Below, in pieces: positions 20,850-32,681 of a DNA stretch of 64,000 nucleotides. The position numbers and the translations under genes were made by a program. The DNA lies in NCBI GenBank assembly GCA_973895155.1, contig OZ316895.1, forward strand, positions 18,848,001 to 18,912,000, given 5' to 3'. Each line of letters opens with the position of its first letter. Position 1 is the first letter of the stretch. The notes under the pieces were generated by a model, which worked only from the letters and a program-made list of their open reading frames with translations, was not told the DNA's origin and made no database searches. Source of the stretch: Marsupella aquatica. Lineage: Eukaryota > Marchantiophyta.

Positions 20850-23800
20850 ATGCACCCTGGTCACCACCCTCCCCAGACCCAGCCCAGGGCACAGGCACTG
20901 CCTTTGCATCATCCCACAAGGATATCACGCCATGATAATAAGCTTTGGCAGCGTGAAAGGTTACGAACCAGACTTTCAGGAGCCAGTAGGATGAGATGTC
21001 CTTGTGCAATCTGCCAAGGATCCCGTACCAGGGGTCTGAATGAGGTTTGGCGGCATATCGCGGTTCATGGAAGAGATCCACGACATCGAGTTTGGAATGA
21101 TCCTGCAGAGGAAGATTCTTCCGACGAGGAGTGGAGGTTAGAATTTGATGCTGCCAATGCTGCAAGACGGGCAAGTGAGGTTCTGCCTGGTGAATTTGAA
21201 AATGTTGTAGCTGGTCTCTGTGGGTTGTCAGCTCTCCAACGGGATGGTGCTCAGGCAGCACCACGTGACGAAGGAATTCATGTGGAAGAGATGGTGAGAG
21301 ACATCTTCCAAGACTTGGATACATTTCATGATGGGCTGGACAACGAAGAGGATACGGCTGCAGGTGCAAGTGTGCCCCCTGTCGAAGAGCCTCTTGATGA
21401 GTTTGAGATAGGGCAGGAAACCCCTGGGCATGATGGGATGTTTGGCTCTCCCCTACAAATACAAGAAGGCAGGAAGTCTTTGTACCCCGGTAGCAAATGT
21501 TCTAAACTGAGATTTGTCATCATGTTCCTGAACATTTGCGGCAACCACAATGTCCCCAACGTTTTGGTTTCTGAGTTGTTGGCATTCTTGCGAACAACTG
21601 TGCTACCAGATGGTAATATTTTGCCCAAGAACATGTACGAGGCAAAAAGATGCATATCTAATCTTGGATTGAACTATGATTCGATCCATGCCTGTCCTGA
21701 TGGGCATGTTCTTTTCAGAAAGGAGTATAAAGAATCGTTGACATGCCCTAAGTGTGGGAAGCACAGGTATCGGAACTCAGGAAAGTCTATGGTTCCCGCC
21801 AAGGTACTTCGTCATTTTCCACTCATTCCCAGACTTCAGCGGATGTTCAGAAGCCGTGCCATCTTGGAGATGATGACTTGGGCAACTGACAAGAAAAGTG
21901 ATGATGGGCTACAACGACATGCTGCAGATTCAAGGCAATGGAAACTCATAGATGAGATGTATCCCGAATTTGCTGCTGAGCCGAGGAATGTCAGACTTGG
22001 GCTGTCATTGGATGGGGTAAACCCATTTGGAGACAAGAACAACAAATTTTCGAGCTGGCCTGTAACTATTTTGAATTATAACCTTCCTCCTTGGATGACT
22101 ACAAAGCGATTTTTTGTTCTGATGGTCCTACTGATACCAGGGCCAGACAGTGCTGTATCTGCCAACATAGATGTGTTTCTGGCTCCCCTAGTGGAGGAAT
22201 TGAGAAAGCTTTGGGAGGAAGGAGTTCTCACATATGATGTCCTACAGAGGCTTGGGAGGTTAAACCCATTCATCCTTAGAGCCATTGTCATTCTGACTAT
22301 AGTTGACTACCCAGCCCATGGGATGATATCAGGCCAAACAACAAAAGGATATTGTGCTTGTACTATCTATGGGCGCAATGTCACCAGTGAGTACTCCAGA
22401 GCCCTGCAGAAAGTGATATACATGGGCCATCGTCGTTTTCTAAAGGCAGATCACCCTTACAGAGAAAGATAGGCACTGATTGCACACTTTGGCAATGAGA
22501 TTGAGCAACGTGGACCCCCGGCACGAGTGACCAAAGAGGAGATCAGGCAGTGGGGAGCACTGAGGGATGACTATATCAAACGAGGGGGCAGGGAAGATGG
22601 AGTGAGTGATCCAATAAAGCGATATGGTGTAAAAAGACTGAGCATATTGGACTTGGAGCTCAAGTACTGGAGGGTAAGCCTCTTGGAGTTGATGCTAATT
22701 GGGATACATGTTTTGGTTCAGAGCATGTGCATTCATTTCGAAGAGAGAGACTAAACTTGAGGCATTTCCTGACGCTTTTGCATTGCAACGATGCAGGAGT
22801 TTGAGCCAAGCAAACATAACATTGATGTTATGCACATTGAAAAGAATATTTGTGAGAGTCTACTCAGATTCTTGTGTGGAGAGAAAGACACTGGTTCAGT
22901 GAGATTGGATCTTGAACAGAGGGGAATGAAACCCCATCTTTGGTTGAGGCCACATGCCCACAGAGCTGATGTGCTCTTGAAGTACCAAGCGCCCTATGTT
23001 CTGACAGACACAGAGTGGGAACTATTTGTGCAGAGGTTGAGTTCTTTGAAGGTTCCTTCAAACTATGGCAGTGCTTTCAAGAAGCATATCATGACTAGAA
23101 AGCTTGGTAGTATGAAAAGCCATGACTACCATATGTTGATGCAACAGGTGTTGCCTTTATGCCTGAGGGGCCTGTTGCAGAAGCATGTTTGTACTGTGAT
23201 CATGCGACTCAGTGATGTGTTTCGTTGTATTTGTGTGAAGGTTTGGGATGAAACACACTTCCCACAACTGACAGAAGATGTCGCTCAGGTGCTGTGTGAC
23301 CTGGAGATTTATTTTCCTCCCGCATTTTTTGATGTCATGACCCACCTACTTGTCCATGTTGTGGAAGAGCTACACCAATTTGGGCCTGTGAGTGCTCGTT
23401 GGTTGTACCCTTTGGAACGGTACATGAAGCTACTCAAAGGTCACGTGAGAACATATTACAAACCTGAAGCAAGCATGGCTAAAGGTTACATCAAGGATGA
23501 GACTCTGGGATTTCTGACCGAATACATAGCACAATATGAGCATGTGAAGACCAGGGTGTGGAATTCTAATGAGGAGGAAGGGGTGATAGGTGAAGTACTG
23601 GAAGGGGCTGCAACCACAAAGAACCTGACCATATCTATGAGAGACTTGGCACATGACTTTGTATTGCACAACACTGTGGTGATGGAACCCTGGATACAGT
23701 GAGTGCATACATGTGCTATAATCCAGTTCATGAGCTTAAATGTTGTGTTCGTGTGGTTTTCTCCTTCAGCCTGTTCATGTTTACCCAAGCTAATGCTGTG

Positions 23801-24569
23801 TGGTTGTTCGTTCAGGGAGTATGAGTCATTGAAGGCGGCCCATCCCATTGCAAGAACAACTTTTCCAGGTTTCATGGAGTGGATCAGAGTGGCAATTAGA
23901 GAGCATCACGAGACCCACCCAGACATGGATGCAGATGTTTACCTACTGTCTAATGCCCCTAGCCTGAAAGTGAAGACTTACAAACGGATGAGAGCATATG
24001 GGAATCACTTCCGAGTGAAGGATGGTGACAGTGCCTACAGGGTGACGAATGACTGCGGGCTCATCACTGTATTTGAGCAACAGAGCCACAATCACGACAG
24101 GGCCTGGATGGAGATGGGATATGTGGGAGAATTAGTTGACATATGGGCTCTGGACTATGGGGCGATGTCCAGTCCTGTGATTCTTATGAAAGGTTCATGG
24201 GTGCGGCAGGATTGGCTTGGTAACAGGGCTACCATGAAGAGAGACAACGACGGTTTCTTGCTGGCCAATTTCAAAGGGAAATTGCCCGAATGGTCTGAGC
24301 CATTTGTGTTTCCTAGTCAGGTGGAGCAAGCTTTCTTCCTGGATGTGGAAGACTCCCCAGGTTGGCGTGTAGTGTGTCATAAACAGGCCAGGCAACGTCG
24401 GATGGAAGGATCAAACCTTGAGTTTCATTTACACTCTCATAGTGCCTTTGATCGTCGGCGTTCAGACCAAGTGCCTGTAGTTCATGATAGCGGGGACTTC
24501 ATTCCTGTGACAAGGGTAGATGCATTTGCTGAAGGAGATGCAGATGCCAACAGTGTGCCTGTGCCATGA
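20850..24569 (+). pseudogene. CACTA TNP2-type transposase, three exons, one in-frame TAG
   Basis: TNP2 transposases cut at CACTA ends. The model is exons 20850-22673, 22797-23698 and 23816-24569, joined at GT-AG borders with phases that fit, giving 1,159 codons. Domains in order are: Transpos_assoc (CPCAICQGSRTRGLNEVWRH); Transposase_21 with the ACPDGHVLFRKEY...CPKCGKHRYRN zinc motif, RNVRLGLSLDGVNPFGDKN, YNLPPWM and LLIPGPDS; DUF4218 in exon 2 (KLGSMKSHDYHMLMQQVLP, MTHLLVHVVEELHQFGPVS, YPLERYMKLLKGHVR); DUF4216 in exon 3 (GELVDIWALDYGAM, PFVFPSQVEQAFF). The stop TAG at 22470-22472 (codon 541) interrupts exon 1 in the conserved HPYR motif region; the frame is open again immediately (ALIAHFGNEIEQRG). 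CAG to TAG is the simplest cause. Otherwise the gene looks intact. The N-terminal 45 residues before the first zinc motif are uncertain. Confidence 0.9.
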
Positions 24570-24725
24570 GTAATGTGAATTGTTTGCATGGACATTAGTG
24601 AGGGGAAGGATGTGTAATAAAGTAATTCTGAAGCAACACAGATGTATGGATGGATGCCTGGTGATTGTGGTTGCATTATGTTATATGGGGTGACCATAGA
24701 TGACATGTTTTTGTGGTCCAGTAGG

Positions 24726-27700
24726 ATGGAACAGAGTGACACAGAGATGTGTGAGTATGAAAGGAAAGCTATGGAACAACGAGCATACGTGAAAGCCAAA
24801 ATCGCAGAACTGGATCTGGAAAAGGATGTGGCTGAATTGTAAGGGAACGATTCTCAACTACACCCCTCCGCTGAGTTTGTGTGACATGAATAGTTCAATG
24901 TGGCACTGAAATTGTGACTGTATTCTCATATTGGAATGTCGCAGAGCCACAACATTTTCAAAGAAACAAAAGGAGTACGCAAGAAGGGTGACCAGCACTA
25001 TCTCTGGGCCTGTGCGTCGGAGTGACAGGTTGAGCAAGAAGGTCGTACCTACAATGGCAGAATGTGGAGATGACATTGATGCTGCACAGGTGGGTGCAGA
25101 CACTAGACAAGAAGATGCAGATGATGAGTATTTTCCAGAGGAAATGGATGAGGATGGGGGTTATGAAGATGAATACATTGCAGAGCAACCCCAAAAGAAA
25201 CATGTAAGTAGTTTTCCCAACAAGGTTTTGAGTTAAAAACTCTTGTTTAGAGGTTTCATATGTTCAGTACTACACATATGTACCTTGCTTAGTTCCTGAC
25301 ATTATAGTTGGTGATGTGATGCAGCGTCCTGCCAGTTCTGTTTTGCCTTCGAAGCCTGTGCATGCACCATACCAGCAGGGGGGGCTGACCTCTGATCAAG
25401 GTTGGCAAGGTGGTAGTAGTGGTAGATCCCAGGCTGGTGCCCAATACTATGGCAGGGGGCAAGCTCTAGGTTATGCCCGTGGTAGAGGCAGAGCAGGTCC
25501 AAACCCACAATCTCGTGGGTATGGACGTCCACCTCAACCATGGGGATGTGAGTATATATCTATATGCCAGTTCTTTGTGAAGGCATGGCACTCCTGAATT
25601 TCAGACTGCATATCAATTTTTGACATTGTTTGGGATGTATTGGATTCAGACAACATGAAATTCTGTCCACCTGCCATTGCATGCAGATTCTGCCCAACCT
25701 GATTGGGCAAATGCTAGTAATGATCAGTTCCAATGTCCACAAGGACAGACATGGGTTGAACCAGGTTGGGAGGATGGTGGTGGGTCATGGAATGAACAAG
25801 GTTGGGAAGGTGGTGAAGGTAATTGGCAGGGATATCAAAATTCAGTACCTACAAACGCTGGAAGAGGAGCAGGTAATGTCTGATCTTGTCAGCAATGGAA
25901 GAACTCATTATATGTGGAGTCCATTCACGTGGGGGGGACTCTGCACATGTATAATGATAGAAAATGTATGTGTGCAGGTTGGACAGTCGAACCATCGACT
26001 CAAGTATTCACTAATGCCCCTATGCAGATGCAGCACGGAAGGGGGACAGGTATGTCGGTGAATGTTCAGTTGTTTTCCTACAGTTTGTACTTAGTTTTCA
26101 GTACATATGTTTGCACACACATACCTAGAAAGTGACATCATCCGGCCCCTGTACTAGGCTGGACAGGTGGTCCAGGGTCGCAACAATTTCAGAGTGCAAT
26201 CCCTGCACAGGCATCTACAGGCAGAGCTACAGGTATGTATGTTTGAAGAATTTTTCTTGAAGTGAAGCATTGAATGTTGCCGTCATCCATTCTGCTATAT
26301 GTAGTTCTCAAGCATGAATGGCATTGTATTTTCCCAGGTGGCTTCAGAACCCCAGGTAGGGTGAATGAAGGGGTGGCCAATACAACGCCCAGTACTACCG
26401 AGAGCAGTGCACGAGGGGAGGTGACAAAGAAAGGGAACGTAAAGTTGAATGAGAGACAATGGGTGGATGCTGAGTGTCCTCGCAAGAACCGATGGCATGC
26501 TGATTTGAAAGCTGAAGTATTGCGTTGGTTAGATGTGAGTGTTATTAATTTTAAAAAACAGCATCCAAAAGATTGGAAGACTGTATGTGAAAATGTTGCT
26601 GCCAAATGGAATTATGTGGGCAGTGATGATGGCGTGGACATAGGTTGCCTAGAGAGTACAGCAGGTAAAATTATCAAGCACGAGAGGTGGAGAATGCATA
26701 AGGCTTGGAAGGAAGGTGGGGAGAAGCCAGATATGCCTCCACCAGCCAGTTGTGATGATAAAGTGTGGGCAAGGTTAGTAGCTTATTTTGTAATAGATGC
26801 TTCAAAAAAGAAGAGTTCACAGATGACCGAGGCCAGGTTGAGTGTTCAGAACCCTAATCTGACAGGAAGGACCGGCACTGCACCGACAGCTAAACATTTG
26901 GTAAGAATGAATGGCCTAGCTATATAATTTATGCTACACTATGTACTATTTTTTAGTGTAAACCCATACATGTAAACTTTGTTTTTTAGTGTACGTTCCC
27001 TGAATATTGATCGATAACTTGTGTTTGCCATGCATGTGCAGAAAGCCCAATTGGGGCAAAGCCCTTCAAAAGAAGAGTTGAGGGCTGAAATTGTGAACAC
27101 CCGGGCTCAAGAGGGTGCATCTGAATCCTCCAAGCATGTAAGTTATATGAGTTCTGATTGGTAATTGAATGACCTGCGTTGAATTTCAGGTGTACACTGT
27201 ATATAACATTGATTGTGCATATATTGCCCAACATTTCATATGGAGTGATTGAACCTATACCCCTGTGTCATGTAGGGAGGTGGATCTTCACTTACCTCTT
27301 AAGTGGTCGTTTGAAGGCTGTCGAAACATGTCTTCCAGAGATCAATGAACGTTTGAATTCATTGACTGACTTGTTCCATGTGAACTTCAAGACATTAATG
27401 GAAGCTGTTGTGTCGGTGAGAGATAAAATTGATTCCAATTCTGCAGGAGTTCCACCATCACCACTTGAGGTGGCAAAGTCGATGCACTCTTCTGGCATGC
27501 CAACGACATGTAGGCTTGAAGGTAAGGCCTTTACAACTGTGTGGGATATGATTATTAAATGTATAGTTTGAATTGACATTGTTTGTTGAATGTGTTATTT
27601 TCAGTAACATATATTGTGGTTGTTGTGTCCATAGAGAATAAGACAGGTGCTACAGAGAAGAAGTATGAGAACCTGGCAAATACTCGCTGTAATTTAGAGG

Positions 27701-28431
27701 CAACAAAGTTGCAGTCTGTACAAGCAACTTGTTTGACAGAGGGCAGTCAACCATGTTTGGATGAGGATGACATTGGCAAGGGAGTGGATGATATCAATGT
27801 TGGGGCAAATGAGGATATCAGCAAGCATGACAATAATACCATTGAGCCAGATTCATGCTATGTAGATCTTGACTCCATTGCAGAGATAAATGATTTGCAG
27901 AATGTATCATTCTCAATGACAGGTGTGCCTCTTGTTGAGATAAATCCAACCAAAGAGTTAGTTGGTATGACACTCCCAGGTGATGAAACTGCTACTGTGA
28001 CAGTCCTAACAGAGGAACCTACTGAGCCTAGCTTCACTACTGTGAAGAGAGGAAGCATGCGCACACGAAGCAAGTCTGCTGGTGGGAGCAGAGCCACGTC
28101 AAAGGTTTCATACAAACCTCCAAGAACAGTGCTGGCAGAAAGATCTAAGGTGGAAGTGGGGAAAGCACCTAATGCTGAGGGACAAAGTGGCTTGTTAGCT
28201 GTTGATGAGAGTGGAACACGAGTAGGATTTGCCAGAGTGCAGGTTGATTCCACAACGTTCCATGGCAAGAGGATTCCCCCAGGTTATTCAGTAGTGTTAG
28301 TCACATTACTAGTGAAACCTAAAGCTGTCCTTCCCATTCCAAACACAAATGATGATCCTCCTCAAAAGACACTTGGAGATGCTGCAGGTTCTTTGGTATT
28401 ATGGCCAAGCAAGTTCATAGAGGATCCATAA
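24726..28431 (+). CDS. TNPA/Transposase_24-like CACTA second protein, ten exons, GW-rich
   Basis: I join exons 24726-24838, 24945-25203, 25325-25547, 25687-25872, 25978-26049, 26158-26232, 26338-26900, 27042-27137, 27317-27521 and 27635-28431. All borders are GT-AG and the phases match, giving 862 residues without a stop; the acceptor at 27317 was chosen because it keeps the frame. An in-frame ATG at 24642 would add 28 residues. Exons 1-2 are charged, with basic then acidic stretches. Exons 3-6 are Gly/Gln/Trp-rich with repeated GW/WG pairs. Exon 7 has the Transposase_24 (Ptta/En/Spm) pattern: RWHADLKAEVLRWLD, WARLVAYFVIDASKKKSSQM, NPNLTGRTGTAPTAKHL. Exons 8-9 look helical. The last exon has TRSKSAGGSRATSK and a C-terminal PPGYSVVLVTLLVKPKAVLP. 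By family this would bind subterminal repeats and assist TNP2. Confidence 0.75.
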
Positions 28432-28919
28432 CAATGTCATGCCATTATTTGTTTGTAGTGTGAGTCATGTTATGTAGATTTTAGATGTCAAGAAGCAGTA
28501 CAAGAATCATGTCCTCTTGGAGATTCATAGTATCATGCATGTGCTTTCAGTTATCTCATCCTACAGTCATCAATTATGAGTTCCTGTTTTGTCTAAATTA
28601 CATTGATCACATTGTAAACTATTCCATTGGAATTCAAATGATCTTCATTTTTTAGCAAGATTGTGATTGTGTTTAATTCTTATGAATGTTTTATGTAGGA
28701 TCTGCTTATATGATGCTTTGTTTCATGTGGATGTCATTCATGCTATGTTCATTTCTTGTATTCAATGTGTTATATTTCTAAAGTTAGAACATCAGGTTTC
28801 TATGTATTGTAATGTCGAGTGCTCTCTCTCCTTATGAACTGTCCCTCTGTGTTCATTAGTCATGGTTATAACTTGCATGTGAACCTTATTAGTTATAAAC
28901 ATGAGTATATAGAGTCCCA
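28432..28919. other. 3' untranslated/intergenic tail of the TNPA-like gene
   Basis: AT-rich sequence with no coding signal; it probably carries the transcript end. Confidence 0.35.
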
Positions 28920-29285
28920 AATGGTTCTGTTGTGTGACGCGGGCCAGGGTCTCCATTGGTCTCTCCTGTGACACTAAATAGTCACACGCTAGTCGTTGTT
29001 GAATGCGGGTAAGTCATGTATGTGACTTACGATGTGACTCGCTGAAGTCATATTGCAGTCACGTCGAAACAAGGCTAGACTCCACAATAAAGTCACAGAT
29101 CAGTCACAAATGGGTATCAAGCAAGTTGCAAAGCCCAGTATCAATAGTGACTTCCATTTTTTGGTCTCAACTTTTGCAACTCCAAGGGTCACAGCATGGG
29201 TCAAGTCACGTTGAGTCACAATGAAGTCACATGAGCCAAAATGAGTCATATATTGCGGTCTCAGTTCACCTCGGATTCTTCTAGT
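28920..29285. repeat. GTCAC motif cluster, probable CACTA subterminal region
   Basis: About a dozen copies of GTCAC/GTGAC (mostly AAGTCACA, CAGTCACA, GAGTCACA and TGTGACT) plus related AGTCAT occur in both orientations within 370 bp and end at CTAGTG. Dense short motifs in both orientations are the binding sites of TNPA-type proteins in CACTA elements. The cluster directly follows the TNPA-like gene. Confidence 0.55.
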
Positions 29286-31749
29286 GACAATGAGCAATAT
29301 TTTTCTCCAAGACCTTCCCAATGCACTCCAAGGTCCAACATCATCTTCCTAGCTAGCACCATCCTCCTGCAATGTTATTATGGTGCTATCAAGGTCCAAA
29401 GCATTCAAACTAAACATTGGATTTGGGCAACAGGTCGGCTGGCCCTTAACTCCCTGGCCTAAACCCTAAATTCCTATCTGAGTCCCAATGGCCTCCTCAA
29501 GTTGTGCCCTCCCTAGCCGTGAGTTTTGTAGTCCTCCAATGATAGCAACTTACAGCAATTGAGGCCCCGTGAGTTGGTTAGCCCCTATACATAAAGGTCC
29601 AAACCCTACATTCATGCATACCTTTAGCTATTGTCTTGGGGAAAACTGAAACTTCTATTTTGGGGGAATACATTTGTACCAATTGCATAATGACAAGTGT
29701 ACCAATTAGAACATATGCGTCCTATGCATGTACATCACACAAAAAACTCTAACTTTCTTTTGACAACTCCATGTAATATGACCCATTTAATGAGAGTATA
29801 TTGTTCTTTAAAGCGGACCCAAAATTTTAACGGACCCTATTGTTCTTCCACAAAACTTTGGAAGTTTTCATTTAGTACCATTTAAATGACCTTATACTTT
29901 GTCGCACGTGATGTGGGACATCTGCAGAAGTGACTCCCACAAAAATTGGCTTTTCATGCACAAATGGAACCCAGGCCCGTTAGTGATTCTCAATGTGTTG
30001 TGCAATGTCACCTGGAATGTGAGAAATGCTTAGGTCTATTCTCAAATTTTGGGCCATCTCCTGAGTTGAGTCATTCTGAAAAATGCCAGCACCCACATAA
30101 GTGCCATGAGGGCTACTAGCCAATCTCTTTACAAATCAAGACAACTGCAACAAATTTTTGACAAACTAGATTTTGTGCTTAGGCCATGGGCTAATTTGGA
30201 ATCCCAAGCGCAATGACTCAATGAGTTTAATGACCCCCAACAAGCAGCAATTCCCTGGTGAAAGCATGGACTCTTTGCACAAGCAATGCCTTAAGATTGA
30301 TATAGACTCAACCCTGATCAATGCTCATTTTGCAAGGATTGAAAATGAAGACAATAGCAGTCGCTCCCGACCTCTACAACAAGATTAGGTAGAATTGAGA
30401 CAACACTAGTTATCACAGCTGTAGGCCCAGCACTTGCACCCTTAGTGTCCACACTCTGCAACATACCACGGAGGTATTTACAAACGATAGGAAATAGCAA
30501 ACAATAAAAGGAAACAGAAATTGGTAACAGGAAAATGGGTGGTATTTTTTTGAATTTGAGAAAAAAAGTTTTCATTTTTTGGGTCGACAACCTTTTTTTT
30601 GCTAGCACTCGACGCTGGTAATAGTAGCGCTCAAAACTAGCCAAAAAATGTTGTATGGTTAATTTTTTTGGAAAATGAGAATTTTTAGGAGATATTTTTA
30701 GATTGTCATTTTTCCCGGTAACAATAACTTTGTGCTGGTAACATGAAAATTTTTGTTGGTAACAAGAAACCTGTTTCCTCTTTCCTATCATGTGTGTCAT
30801 ACCCATACCAGGGACACTGGGATACTATCTCTGCCCTAGTTGAGAACCTTAGGAGATCCAAGAATGACATTATTTGCCATTTGACTCCATTATGTCTATT
30901 GGCCCGACTAGGAGCATTTGTGGGCTTGCCTGCCTTGAAGGCTTTCTGTTAGTTTTTGTGTGCCAGGTGGTTCTGCCCCTGTTTTAAATCCTTCTCCTTA
31001 ATTTTTTTCTTCAAAAATCCCATCTTACATATATGGTGAGACCCCAAGCCCAATGCATGCGTAAGAGTTATAAAAATTATAGATCATGCATGAACCACGA
31101 GGACAAAGAACGCAGTGACAGGGAGAATTGTGCAAAATGACTTTGTTTGTTGTCAGAAAGGCATCTGCTTGCTACAAATGCTTTCACTTGTGTGGGGACA
31201 CAAGGGTCATCTTGGCTTTGGGAATTGAGATTTATACTTACATATATTGATTATTTAGATATATGGTTCAATACTAAACTCATTTTGCAAGTGGATAGTT
31301 TGCTATGGCAAAGCGCATTTTTCATTTGGACTTTGGCAGTTGTGATGCTTCTATGTTGTGGGAGGTAACACTCAATTGATCAGTGTTGATGAACTTGCAG
31401 ACCTTCCTTGACATTCAAATGCAGGTGGGCTTTGTAATTCTTCTTATAATTCAGTTTAGAGACACTTTCCAAAGTTTGCCAGTCCCTTTGCATTTGACAA
31501 GGTCATTTGCTTGTGACCATTCTTTTTAAGGGAGGATAGTTGAAGGATCCCGAGCAAAACTATGACTCAGACAAATTAATACATTGTGCAACCTCTCTAT
31601 ACAGGTTGGCTGCAAATGGATCTGAAGGGATGATTGTGGGCATCTGGAAGAGACGTAAAAGCACCCAAACATTTAGATGAAACTTCATAGCACGTAGAGA
31701 AGGTGATTGGTGCCGCAAAAAAGTAAATAGACTATTGAAAAATGGACTC
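29286..31749. other. No gene recognised; small foldback-like element inside
   Basis: AT-rich with no conserved coding sequence. A minus ORF at 30318-30806 overlaps the foldback-like segment and has no domain. Confidence 0.3.
30486..30789. repeat. Foldback/MITE-like segment with GGTAACA repeats
   Basis: The left end GATAGGAAATAGCAAACA (30486-30503) matches the reverse complement of the right end (30772-30789) at 16 of 18 positions. Inside, GGTAACA or its near variants occurs several times. No target duplication was seen, so the identification is tentative. Confidence 0.35.
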
Positions 31750-31754
31750 ATAGT

Positions 31755-31885
31755 TGTTAAACATTACAATGATCCGAATGCTTTATTCATCTTCCTTCAT
31801 ATACATAGTAGGTTGCTAAGGTGGTTGGTTATGTTACCGCCTTAGTCCTAACCCTTGGGTAGACCTAACCTAAGGGGTTATAACA
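31755..31885 (-). repeat. Copia A 3' LTR
   Basis: 131 bp starting TGTTAAACATTAC and ending GGTTATAACA on the plus strand. It is nearly identical to 40720-40850. On the minus strand this is the downstream LTR. Confidence 0.93.
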
Positions 31886-31896
31886 CTCCCCCTTGG
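31886..31896 (-). other. Copia A polypurine tract
   Basis: The minus strand reads CCAAGGGGGAG directly before the 3' LTR, the expected position of the plus-strand DNA primer. The same sequence adjoins the LTR of copia C at 52297. Confidence 0.75.
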
Positions 31897-32681
31897 ATGC
31901 ATTGTTTGTGGTTGTAAACATGCAGACATTTAAGGTCTACCTTTGATAACTGTAGGAAATTTGAATGTTTTCTAGATGGTAGTTTAAGTGATCATCTAGT
32001 AGGGTCAAAAAGGGTTGGGTGTAACCTCATTAAAGCCCCCTCCTTTCTTGTGGGGGAAAAAGAGTATTACCACCCTGCCTTTTATATGCCCTTAATTGAC
32101 TTAAAGTAATTGGTTCTAATCATGTCGGTATTAAGTGTATGAGTTGTAAGCGTTCAGGAGTGTCGGGGGGGTAATTGGTAAGGTGAAACGGGGGGAAATT
32201 AGGTTTCCCGTTTCCTTTGTTAGGAGTCGTGGGGGATCAGTGATTTCGGTGGTGATGAAGTGTGTTGAAGGGCCCGCTCTTGCATTCTATAGAGTCTGGT
32301 GGTCCATGTTCGATTGAAGTCTTGGGCGATCTGTTGGCGGTCGACTTGTAGTTGTCGATCATGTCGCTTGGGCTTGTGGAAGGTGATTTCTTTTGGTTGG
32401 TCATTTGTAATCATCGCCCTGGTCGATGCTGTGCCCGATTGATAGCGTTGTGCCAGGTAACTTTGCACTCCCCCTGAAGTCAGGATGTTTTGTGTTATCT
32501 GCACGTCTTAATTAGTTGGAGGAGTTTCTCCTCATTCGCTGTTATGTATGAGTTCAAAAAGGCTACGCATCGTGATCGATTCGATTAGTGTTGTATGTGT
32601 AACCGGAGGTAGTGACTTGGTGAATAGGTCCGCGCTGTTCTCGGGGCCAGGAATCCATTTCACATCGATTGTATTGCCCAG

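Larger units (their letters stand above)
18115..29285 (+). mobile_element. Large CACTA (En/Spm-like) element with PHD and BRCT cargo
   Basis: The block holds four genes on one strand: PHD, BRCT, TNP2 transposase and TNPA/Transposase_24-like protein, ending in a GTCAC-rich stretch that resembles the subterminal motif clusters of CACTA elements. The right end is placed at TTCTAGTG (29278-29285), because CACTA elements end in TAGTG. No matching left CACTAGAAG end was found, so the left limit is approximate and inclusion of the PHD and BRCT genes inside the element is inferred from shared strand and tight spacing. Confidence 0.55.

Noticed and set aside
27138-27316. Acceptor TGTAG at 27271-27275 for the TNPA-like gene
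   Set aside because: It gives a stop after eight codons; the acceptor ending at 27316 keeps the frame and joins two helical segments.
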